DNA of 64,000 nt, taken from the NCBI RefSeq assembly GCF_014189455.1, contig NZ_CP050296.1, positions 7,056,067 to 7,120,066 on the forward strand. Direction: 5' to 3'. This document shows positions 53,964-61,202 of the stretch, in pieces. The stretch is from Mesorhizobium huakuii. GTDB taxonomy: Bacteria; Pseudomonadota; Alphaproteobacteria; Rhizobiales; Rhizobiaceae. Position numbers and translations under genes: made by a program. Below the pieces are notes generated by a model. That model worked only from the letters and a program-made list of their open reading frames with translations. It searched no databases and was not told the origin of the DNA. Position 1 is the first letter of the stretch, and the number at the start of each line of letters is the position of its first letter.

Positions 53964-54863
53964 TCAGAACTTGCCGGTTTCCCGGAACACTTCGAAGGTC
54001 GCGCGGATATGGTCGGCGACGGCCTTGACCGGGGCGCTGGCGTCCGGCGCCACCACCATGGCCAGATTGTAGGTGCCGATATCGGGCATGCCGTCCTTCG
54101 GGCAGAGCTCGACCATGTCGTTGCCGAGGAAGGATCGCGGCAGCGGCGCGACGGCCAGGTCAGCCATGATCGCGGCGCGCTGGCCGGCCGTGTGCGCGCT
54201 CATGTAAGCGACGCGGTAGTTGCGGCCCTCGCGCCCCAGCGCTTCGAGCGCGCCGGCACGCCAAGCGCAGCCCTCTTCCCACAATGAAACCGGCAGCGGT
54301 TCGCGCAGATGCGCGCAGCCGCCCTTGGCGCCGGCCCAGACGATCGGCTCGGTCAAAAGCACCTCGGCGCCGAGCGCGCTGGTCTTGTAGGAGTTGGTCA
54401 GAAGCGTGATGTCGAGCGCGCGGTCGTCCATGCGCCGGCGCAGATTGCTGCTCTGATCGATGGTGACGTCGACGGCGATCGAGGGGTGCGACTGCGCGAA
54501 ACGCTTCAGCACGTGGGGCAGCACGCGCTCGCCATAATCATCCGGCGAACCGAGCCGCACCACGCCGACGATCTCGGGAATGATGAACTTCGACACCACC
54601 TCGCGGTTGATCGACAGCAGCCGCCGGGCATAGCCGAGCAGCATCTCGCCATCCGTCGTCAGCGACACCGAGCGGGCGTCGCGCGCGAACACCGAGCGGC
54701 CAAGAATGTCCTCCAGCTTCTTGATCTGCATGGAGACAGCGGACGGCGTGCGGAAGACGGCATTGGCGGCGGTGGTAAAGCTGCCGGTCTCGGCAATCGC
54801 CACGAAAGTGCGCAAAACGTCGAGATCAAGCAGCGGCAGTGGATGATTGAGTGGGGCGTTCAT
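53964..54863 (-). CDS. LysR family transcriptional regulator
   Basis: A 299-residue regulator with the N-terminal LysR helix-turn-helix (TFVAIAETGSFTTAANAVFRTPSAVSMQIKKLE) and a C-terminal periplasmic-binding-type effector domain. Its start is the ATG at 54863. The gap to the DUF1127 gene at 55096 holds no gene, so LysR may control that gene; this is a guess from position. Confidence 0.92.
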   Translation of the reverse strand: MNAPLNHPLPLLDLDVLRTFVAIAETGSFTTAANAVFRTPSAVSMQIKKLEDILGRSVFARDARSVSLTTDGEMLLGYARRLLSINREVVSKFIIPEIVGVVRLGSPDDYGERVLPHVLKRFAQSHPSIAVDVTIDQSSNLRRRMDDRALDITLLTNSYKTSALGAEVLLTEPIVWAGAKGGCAHLREPLPVSLWEEGCAWRAGALEALGREGRNYRVAYMSAHTAGQRAAIMADLAVAPLPRSFLGNDMVELCPKDGMPDIGTYNLAMVVAPDASAPVKAVADHIRATFEVFRETGKF

Positions 54864-55095
54864 GGGAACTGACCTTCAATTTTTCTGATACAAAGCATCA
54901 TTCCATTTCGTTTGATTGAACACCGAATTGGGAGGATAGTCAACTCCATCGAGGCAGGTTGCTGCCACAAGCAGCAACGAAACGACCACGTCACAGACCT
55001 GCAATCGACATGAAATGGGATTGAAACACGCCGCGTGTAAGGCCCCACGCATCAAAGGTCGGAATGTCTCCGGCCCGCCACCAAAGGAGAATAAA

Positions 55096-55281
55096 ATGTC
55101 TATCCTGTCGTCCCTCGGTCGCATCGCGACTGAATTCAGCGCGGCCCGCGCCCGCTACCAGACCGAACGCGCCATCCGCTCCCTGCCGATCGAACTGCAG
55201 AAGGATATCGGCTGGCCCGAGGCTTCCGACACCAAGACCGGCATTCGCAACGGCGTTGGATCCTGGGCTGGAGCGAAGTAA
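55096..55281 (+). CDS. DUF1127 protein 2
   Basis: A 61-residue protein, MSILSSLGRIATEFSAARARY, with the DUF1127 signature LPIELQKDIGWPEA. AAAGGAGA about six bases upstream sets the start. It is followed directly by a strong terminator and is divergent from LysR. Confidence 0.85.
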   Translation: MSILSSLGRIATEFSAARARYQTERAIRSLPIELQKDIGWPEASDTKTGIRNGVGSWAGAK

Positions 55282-55300
55282 ACCGTGTGTACCAAATGCT

Positions 55301-55345
55301 GAAGGCCTGCCGCGCGGACCCAGCCCGGCAGGCCTTCTCTATTTT
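55301..55345 (+). terminator. Strong rho-independent terminator of DUF1127-2
   Basis: GAAGGCCTGCCG and CGGCAGGCCTTC form a perfect 12-bp stem, followed by TCTATTTT. Confidence 0.85.
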
Positions 55346-55366
55346 ACCCAGGCCTTCCACATTTTG

Positions 55367-55388
55367 TTTGCATTCAAATGAGTTTGAG
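55367..55388 (+). promoter_or_regulatory. 22-bp motif, copy 2
   Basis: TTTGCATT-CAAATGAGTTTGAG differs in only two positions from the motif at 52394-52415. It lies in a 361-bp gap between DUF1127-2 and the small ORF at 55643. Apart from this motif and the terminator the gap shows nothing recognisable. Confidence 0.45.
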
Positions 55389-55642
55389 AGCCATGTCACC
55401 AACGCATGGCGCATATGAGCAAGCCGCATAGCGGCTCTGATTTCGAATTAATGCCTTGTAAACAATCACAAATTTCGAGCAGATTGCCCAAATTTGTCGC
55501 ATTCGGTGTCGTATTTCATATCAAGCGCTTCGCTTTTGCGATTTAGTTTCACGCAGCACAAGCCTATATGACCACCAGCAAACGAGCTGCCCCACTCCAT
55601 CAAGCGAAGGCGACCCGTCTGAGCAACCGATAGGAGATGATC

Positions 55643-55777
55643 ATGAAGCTTTTTGCCCGCCTCTTCGCCCGCCGCGAAATGAACCTGACCACCGCTCTCG
55701 AGCGTCAGCGCCTCGCCAACACCATGCCCGGCCAGACCGGTGCGATGGCTGCGGCGCGCCTCGGCTTCGTCGCCTGA
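55643..55777 (+). CDS. 44-residue small protein, unknown
   Basis: MKLFARLFARREMNLTTALERQ continues to LANTMPGQTGAMAAARLGFVA. It has TAGGAGAT about four bases before the ATG and a hairpin with T-run after it, so it is a complete transcription unit too short for most gene finders. It is basic at the N-terminus, with no recognisable domain. The position near two DUF1127 genes and the size suggest a similar class of small regulatory protein, but this is not proven. Confidence 0.55.
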   Translation: MKLFARLFARREMNLTTALERQRLANTMPGQTGAMAAARLGFVA

Positions 55778-55822
55778 CCATTTTCCGGGGCAGCGCCTCC
55801 CTGCCGCTGCTTCAAGACTGTA

Positions 55823-55856
55823 GCGCCGCCTGGCTCCGGCCACGGCGGCGTTTTTG
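55823..55856 (+). terminator. Terminator after the 44-residue ORF
   Basis: CGCCGCC (55824-55830) pairs with GGCGGCG (55844-55850), with TGG/CCA pairing in the loop region, followed by TTTTTG. Confidence 0.8.
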
Positions 55857-55947
55857 TTTTGCCTTTGCACATTTCGCCTGTCGCTTGATGCTGCTCCCCC
55901 GGAACATGACTGGATGTTCCCGAGAGCATTGCGGCCAGCAATTGCCC

Positions 55948-56043
55948 ATTTGCGACCCATGTCGCAAATTTTGTCTCGCCAAGGCGGCCTAGCCAATTGA
56001 CAGCCAAGGTTTTTCCTGATGTCGCTATGCTATTCGCGACATC
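55948..56043. promoter_or_regulatory. Two palindromes upstream of the GlxA-type regulator
   Basis: ATTTGCGAC-CCAT-GTCGCAAAT (55948-55969) and GATGTCGC-N10-GCGACATC (56018-56043) are perfect inverted repeats with GTCGC/GCGAC cores. They lie before the GTG at 56074 and suggest autoregulation; related repeats lie in the MttB-2/corrinoid divergent gap and upstream of the flavoprotein gene at 63764. Confidence 0.6.
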
Positions 56044-56073
56044 CTGTTCGCGCCATGGCCAGATGAGGTTCCC

Positions 56074-57075
56074 GTGAACGCCGTCAAGCATCCGATCAAG
56101 CGATCGTTTGTGTTCTTCCTTGTTCCCGATTTCACGATGATCGCTTTTGCGACCGCACTCGACCCGCTGCGCTCCGCCAATCGCATGCTCGGCTACGAGG
56201 CCTATCGCTGGCGCCTGGCCAGCATCGACGGCAAGCCGGTGCGCGCCTCGAACGGCGTCGAATGCGCGGTCAACACCTCGCTGGAGGAAGAGCGCAAGAA
56301 GATGGCGGGCCCCGACCGGCCGAACATGGCCATCGTCTGCAGCGGCATCAATGTCGAGCGCTATCAGAACAAGTCAGCCTTCGCCTGGCTGCGCGAGGAA
56401 TATAATCGCGGCGTCGCTGTCGGCGGCCTGTGCACTGGCGCGCATATCCTCGCCGCCGCCGGCCTGTTGTCCAACAAGCGCTGCGCCATCCATTGGGAAA
56501 ACCTGCCGGGCTTTTCCGAGGCGTTTCCGAAGGCCAATGTCTTTGCCGACCTCTTCGAGATCGACCAGAACATCTACACCTGCGCCGGCGGCACCGCCGC
56601 GCTCGACATGATGTTGAAGCTGATCGGCGACGATTTCGACGAGAGCCTCGTCAACCGTGTCTGCGAACAGGTGCTGACCGATCGCGTGCGCAGCCCGACC
56701 GACCGCCAGCGCCTGCCGCTCCGCGCGCGCCTCGGCGTGCAGAACTCGAAAGTGCTGACCATCATCGAGCTGATGGAAGGCAATCTCTCCGAGCCGCTGT
56801 CGCTGATCGAGATCGCCGACCATGTCGACCTGTCGCGCAGGCAGATCGAGCGGCTGTTCCGCACCGAGATGGGCAGATCCCCTGCCCGCTACTATCTGGA
56901 AATCCGGCTTGACCGCGCCCGGCATCTGCTGATCCAGTCGTCGATGCCGGTGGTCGAAGTGGCTGTCGCCTGCGGCTTCGTCTCGGCCTCACATTTCTCC
57001 AAATGCTACCGCGAGCTCTACGCCCGCTCGCCGCAGCAGGAACGCGTCGACCGCAAGCAGTTGCTGGCGGCTTGA
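56074..57075 (+). CDS. GlxA family (GbdR-like) AraC-type regulator
   Basis: A 333-residue protein starting at a GTG. Residues about 10-190 form a DJ-1/PfpI-like amidotransferase domain (SFVFFLVPDFTMIAFATAL, GGLCTGAHILAAAGLL); residues 225-320 form an AraC helix-turn-helix (LIEIADHVDLSRRQIERLFRTEMG, VEVAVACGFVSASHFSKCYRELY). This is the architecture of GbdR, CdhR and ArgR, which sense glycine betaine/dimethylglycine, carnitine or arginine. The neighbouring dimethylglycine-dehydrogenase-like enzyme and upstream palindromes fit a betaine-type sensor, but the ligand is inferred. Confidence 0.88.
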   Translation: MNAVKHPIKRSFVFFLVPDFTMIAFATALDPLRSANRMLGYEAYRWRLASIDGKPVRASNGVECAVNTSLEEERKKMAGPDRPNMAIVCSGINVERYQNKSAFAWLREEYNRGVAVGGLCTGAHILAAAGLLSNKRCAIHWENLPGFSEAFPKANVFADLFEIDQNIYTCAGGTAALDMMLKLIGDDFDESLVNRVCEQVLTDRVRSPTDRQRLPLRARLGVQNSKVLTIIELMEGNLSEPLSLIEIADHVDLSRRQIERLFRTEMGRSPARYYLEIRLDRARHLLIQSSMPVVEVAVACGFVSASHFSKCYRELYARSPQQERVDRKQLLAA

Positions 57076-57082
57076 TCGCCGG

Positions 57083-57880
57083 TCAGGTCCCGGCCGGCTG
57101 CCCCTGCGCCGTGCGCATCGCCTCGACACGGATATCTTCGGTCAGCCTAGCCTTCAGGCCTGAGAATTCCGGGCTGGTCTTCAGCGTGTAATGGCGCGGA
57201 TGCGGCAGGTCGATGGCGACATCCGACTTGATGCTGCCGGGCCGCGCCGTCATCACGATGACCCGCGAGGCCATGAAGATCGCCTCCTCGATGTCGTGGG
57301 TGACGAACAGCACGGTCTTCTTGCGCCGCTCCCAGATGCCGAGCAAAAGCTCCTGCATCAGCCCGCGTGTCTGGTTGTCGAGCGCGCCGAACGGCTCATC
57401 CAGCAACAGGATCTCGGGATCGTTGGCGAGCGCCCGGGCGATCGCGGTGCGCTGCTGCATGCCGCCGGACAGCTGCTTCGGCCAATGGTTCTCGAACCCC
57501 TTCAGCCCGACGAGATCGACATAGGAAGCGACGAGCCCGTCCCGCTCTTTTTGCGCCATGCCGCGTTCGCGCAGGCCGAAGGCGATGTTCTCGGCGACCG
57601 TCAGCCACGGGAACAGCGTGTAGGACTGGAAGACCATGCCGCGATCCGGCCCCGGCCGGGTCACCGCCTTGCCGTCAAGCAGCACGCGGCCTTCGCTCGG
57701 TGCCTCGAGACCGGCGACGATCCTCAGCAGCGTCGACTTTCCGCAGCCGGACGGCCCCAGGATGGTGATGAAATCATTGGCGGCAACCGCCAGGTCGATC
57801 GGCATCAGCGCCTTGACCGGCTGCCCGCCACGCACGCCGGCAAAGGTGCGCGAGACGCCCTCGATGAGAAGCTTGCTCAC
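57083..57880 (-). CDS. ABC transporter ATPase, SsuB/TauB type
   Basis: A 265-residue ATPase beginning at a GTG (MSKLLIEGVSRTFAGVRGGQ) that overlaps the permease stop. It has Walker A GPSGCGKST, Q-loop VFQSYTLFPWL, signature LSGGMQQRTAIARAL and Walker B ILLLDEPFGALD. It drives the SsuA-like importer encoded upstream. Confidence 0.93.
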   Translation of the reverse strand: MSKLLIEGVSRTFAGVRGGQPVKALMPIDLAVAANDFITILGPSGCGKSTLLRIVAGLEAPSEGRVLLDGKAVTRPGPDRGMVFQSYTLFPWLTVAENIAFGLRERGMAQKERDGLVASYVDLVGLKGFENHWPKQLSGGMQQRTAIARALANDPEILLLDEPFGALDNQTRGLMQELLLGIWERRKKTVLFVTHDIEEAIFMASRVIVMTARPGSIKSDVAIDLPHPRHYTLKTSPEFSGLKARLTEDIRVEAMRTAQGQPAGT

Positions 57881-58656
57881 GCCAGGCTCCACGGAAAGAG
57901 CCAGCGGTTGAAGGCCTTGAAGGCAAAATCGGACAACAGCCCAATCAGCCCGATGACGATGATGCCGAAGATGATCTGTCCGGTCGCCAGCCGTGACTGG
58001 CTGTTGATGATCATGTAGCCGATGCCCGAGGACGAGCCGATCAGTTCGGCGACGATGACATAAGTCCAGGCCCAGCCGAGCACCAGCCGCAGCGTCTCGG
58101 CGATTTCGGGCGCGTTGGCCGGCATGATCACCCGTTTGACGATACCGTTGTTGGTCGAGCCCAGCGTATAGGCGGCCTCGACCAGGTCGCGCCGTGTCGA
58201 CCCGACCTTGACGGCGACGATCAGGATGATCTGGAACACCGAGCCGACGAAGATGACCAGCAATTTTTCCAACTCGCCGATGCCGGCCCACAGGATGAGC
58301 AGCGGAATGAAGGCCGAGGCCGGCAAATAGCGGGCGAAGGAGACGAAGGGTTCCAGGAATGCCTCCACCGGCTTCCAGGCGCCCATGGCGATGCCGATCG
58401 GCACCGCGACGACCGACGCCAGCACGAAGCCGCCGAAGACGCGCCAGATGGTGATCAGTATGTCGAGCCAGAAACGATCCTCGACCAGCAGCCGCCAGCC
58501 GTCTCGCAGCATCGACAGCGGATCGGCGAGGAAGATGCGGTTGACGTGCCCGCCAAGCGTGATCCAGGCCCAGAAGGCGACGAACAGCACGAAGAAGGAA
58601 ATGCCGAGCACGGTTCGCAGGCCCGGCGAGACTGGATGCAAGGGGCGCATCTTCAA
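57877..58656 (-). CDS. ABC transporter permease, SsuC/TauC type
   Basis: A 259-residue inner-membrane protein of the BPD transporter family with about six helices and the EAA loop (EAAYTLGSTNNGIVKRVIMPANAPEI). It forms the channel of the three-gene importer and overlaps the ATPase gene by 4 bp. Confidence 0.93.
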   Translation of the reverse strand: MKMRPLHPVSPGLRTVLGISFFVLFVAFWAWITLGGHVNRIFLADPLSMLRDGWRLLVEDRFWLDILITIWRVFGGFVLASVVAVPIGIAMGAWKPVEAFLEPFVSFARYLPASAFIPLLILWAGIGELEKLLVIFVGSVFQIILIVAVKVGSTRRDLVEAAYTLGSTNNGIVKRVIMPANAPEIAETLRLVLGWAWTYVIVAELIGSSSGIGYMIINSQSRLATGQIIFGIIVIGLIGLLSDFAFKAFNRWLFPWSLA

Positions 58657-58740
58657 ATCGTCCCCATCTTCAGATCGTCACTTGTCCAGGAGAAGACGGC
58701 GGCGCCAGGCGCCGCCGCATGATGGGCAAAGGCCGGACGG

Positions 58741-59691
58741 TCAGTTGGACACCGCGCTGGTGTCGGCCAGCGTGGCAACGTCGGGGGCTTCCTTGATCAG
58801 CCCCATCTGCAGCAGCAAGTCGCCGGCGGTCTTGGAAAAGTCCAGGAATTCCTTGGTGAAGAACTGCTTGTTCTCGGCCTTGTCGGCCCATTTCAGGTAC
58901 TTCGCCGAATCCTCGAATTCCTTGGCCGACTGCTTCACGTCAGCGCCCATGATTTCGTAGGATTTCTGCGGGTCTTTCTTGATCAGGTCGAGCGCCTCGA
59001 AATAGCTGTCGGCAAGCGCCTTGGCCGCGTCCGGATTGGCCTTGAGGAATTCGGGTGTGCAGCCGACCGTGTCGAGAACCATCGGGTAGTCGAGCGTGGT
59101 CGCCAGTATGTGGCCCTGGTCGGCCTTGTCGCGCACCGCCGAAATGAACGGCTCATAGGTGACGGCGGCATCGTTCTGGCCGGCAAGGAAGGCCTGCGCT
59201 GCGGCGTCCGGCTCGAGATTGACGACCGTCACGTCCTTGGTCGACATGCCGTTCTTGTTCAGCACCCAGGCGAGCAGAAAATAGGGCGACGTGCCCGGGG
59301 CCGAGGAGGCGACGCTCTTGCCCTTGAGATCGGCGACCGACTTGATGTCGTTGCGCACGACAATGCCGTCGGCGCCATAGGATTTGTCGAGCTGGAAGAT
59401 CTGCTTGGTGGTCACCCCGCTGGCGTTCCACACCAGCCAGGTCTCGACCGTGGTGGCGGCGCATTGCAGGTCGCCGCTGGCGATGGCGAGCGGACGGCTG
59501 GCCTGAGGCACCTTCTTCAAGGTCACGTCGAGGCCGTGCTTCTCGAAGAGGCCTGCCTGCTTGGCAAGCGTCAGCGGTGCAAAGCCGGTCCAGCCGCTGA
59601 TGCCGATGGTGACCGATGTGGCGGCCATCACCGGCGCGGACAGGCTGGCGGCAAGCGTCAAAGTCGCGGCAAAAACGGCGATCCGGTTCAT
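58741..59691 (-). CDS. ABC transporter periplasmic binding protein, SsuA/TauA (NMT1) type
   Basis: A 316-residue precursor with signal peptide MNRIAVFAATLTLAASLSAPVMAA followed by VTIGISGWTGFAPLTLAKQAGLFEKHGL, the family's first strand-helix motif. Relatives bind taurine, alkanesulfonates, nitrate or pyrimidine precursors. The substrate here is not known. AAGGGGAA lies six bases before the ATG. The position beside the GlxA-like regulator may reflect import of an onium or sulfonate compound. Confidence 0.9.
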   Translation of the reverse strand: MNRIAVFAATLTLAASLSAPVMAATSVTIGISGWTGFAPLTLAKQAGLFEKHGLDVTLKKVPQASRPLAIASGDLQCAATTVETWLVWNASGVTTKQIFQLDKSYGADGIVVRNDIKSVADLKGKSVASSAPGTSPYFLLAWVLNKNGMSTKDVTVVNLEPDAAAQAFLAGQNDAAVTYEPFISAVRDKADQGHILATTLDYPMVLDTVGCTPEFLKANPDAAKALADSYFEALDLIKKDPQKSYEIMGADVKQSAKEFEDSAKYLKWADKAENKQFFTKEFLDFSKTAGDLLLQMGLIKEAPDVATLADTSAVSN

Positions 59692-59830
59692 GTGAGTTCC
59701 CCTTTTGTTTGTCTTGAGGGAAATTGTTCACAGACGCCAATCGGCTTGTCAATCAACAGGAACGTGTTCGGCGGCACGGTCGCCGCGATTGCCTCGTCGC
59801 CGACGCTCAGCCGGGCAGAAGCCGTGCCCG

Positions 59831-60171
59831 TCAATAGCCGTCGCAGACGCACTCGGCGGACGAGATCTGATCGTTCCAGTCGCCTCCGAGATAGCGGGCT
59901 CTGCGGCTGATCTCAATCGAACTGCCGCCCATCCGCGTATCCTCATAGGCTATGAGCGTGCAGCCGCGGCTAACGAACACCGACGACACACGATCGTTCC
60001 AGAACTGACCGCCACGAAAACTTACCGAATCATTGGGCGCCATTTCGATGGATCGTCCGCGAAAATTCGCGTGCTCGAACATGACGCAGGCAGGCTGGTC
60101 GTTGTATTGGGCGCTGGCGCCGTCGGCAAAAGCACGGACGCGACAGCTGTCAGGATGGCAAGGCGTTTCAT
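59831..60171 (-). pseudogene. Secreted beta/gamma-crystallin-like protein, one frameshift
   Basis: A signal-peptide frame (MKRLAILTAVASV) joins, after one missing base near 60130, the frame FADGASAQYNDQPACVMFEHANFRGRSIEM...FWNDRVSSVFV...GGDWNDQISSAECVCDGY. Two crystallin-like Greek-key units of about 40 residues repeat the pattern FEHxxFRGRSIEM / YEDTRMGGSSIEI and FWNDRVSSV / DWNDQISSA, characteristic Ca-binding N/D-D-x-x-S-S motifs. Corrected length is 113 residues. It is probably periplasmic. Confidence 0.7.
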
Positions 60172-60259
60172 CTCTTATTTCCTCGGTTTCGACCGCGGTC
60201 CCCCACCGCTGGATAGCGCGGTCCGGACCGTTTGCCAATGCTCCAGCCCGCAGCCCAAG

Positions 60260-61108
60260 CTAGCGACTGTCCAACATCCAGCTGCGGTTGCGCCACATTT
60301 TCTCGCCGATCTGGCAGTCGGCGGGTGGCTTGTCCTGCGCCAGTACCACTGGCGGATGATCCGCCTCCTCCGCCGCCCATTGCGGTGACGCCGGACCGGC
60401 AAGTTCCAGCACCAGCTTGCGGCGTATGGCTTCGGGAAATTGCGTCCAGTCGTTGACCGGGATCATGAAGGCGCCAGGCCCTCCGATGACGCAGTCGCTG
60501 TAGTAGCGGTCGAGATCGTTGACGTCGTAGGCGCCGGAAAAGCCGCCCCGGGTCATCAGCGGCAGGCCGTTGATGATGATGCCTTGCCTGACCACGCCAT
60601 CGCGGGTGAGATTGACCGGCGCGCCCTGATTGTTGGGTCCGTCGCCCGAAATGTCGATGACCCGCTTGGTCCCCTGGTAGCCGCTTTCGGCGAAAAGGTC
60701 GCTGCCGAACTCCAACGCACCGGAGATCGAGGTGCGTCGTGCGCTGTTCGGCGGCTGGGCGGACAATTGCGCGACCACCCGCTCCGCATCGGCACGGTTG
60801 GCGATGACCGTCCATGGCACGATGACGCGTTGCCATGTGGTGCCGGCCCATTCGACATAGGTGACGGCGATCTTGCCATGGGCGCCATCGGCGATCGCCT
60901 GCAGCACATTGTCATGCGTCAGCGCCGCCGCGTAGCCGTGACGCTGGATCTCGAGCTCGTCCGCCGACATCGACAGCGAAACATCGACGGCCAGCACCAG
61001 CTCGACATCGACCGGCTCGTCTGCGCGAGACGGAGGCGCCAGCCAGAGCAGCAACGCCAGCGCCGCACAGCCGGAAAGGAGATGTCTTGCACAAGGGAAA
61101 GCAGACAT
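60260..61108 (-). CDS. DUF1194 secreted protein (vWA-like)
   Basis: A 282-residue precursor with a signal peptide (MSAFPCARHLLSGCAALALLL). A DUF1194 domain with a MIDAS-like DVSLSM motif (VELVLAVDVSLSMSADELE) and IDISGDGPNNQG follows. It is likely periplasmic; its function is unknown. It lies between the ABC system and the second flavoprotein gene. Confidence 0.85.
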   Translation of the reverse strand: MSAFPCARHLLSGCAALALLLWLAPPSRADEPVDVELVLAVDVSLSMSADELEIQRHGYAAALTHDNVLQAIADGAHGKIAVTYVEWAGTTWQRVIVPWTVIANRADAERVVAQLSAQPPNSARRTSISGALEFGSDLFAESGYQGTKRVIDISGDGPNNQGAPVNLTRDGVVRQGIIINGLPLMTRGGFSGAYDVNDLDRYYSDCVIGGPGAFMIPVNDWTQFPEAIRRKLVLELAGPASPQWAAEEADHPPVVLAQDKPPADCQIGEKMWRNRSWMLDSR

Positions 61109-61140
61109 GCCGCAAGGGTAAGCGAAAATCGCACGCTTAA

Positions 61141-61173
61141 AAAGACAAAAGCCCGGCTCGAAGCCAGGCTTTT
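61141..61173 (-). terminator. Terminator of the second flavoprotein gene
   Basis: AAAAGCC.GGCT-TCG-AGCC.GGCTTTT on the minus strand, one mismatch in the stem, followed by further T, 30 bases past the flavoprotein stop. Confidence 0.8.
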
Positions 61174-61202
61174 GCGATCAGTCCGTTGCTCCGGCCGAAA
61201 CC

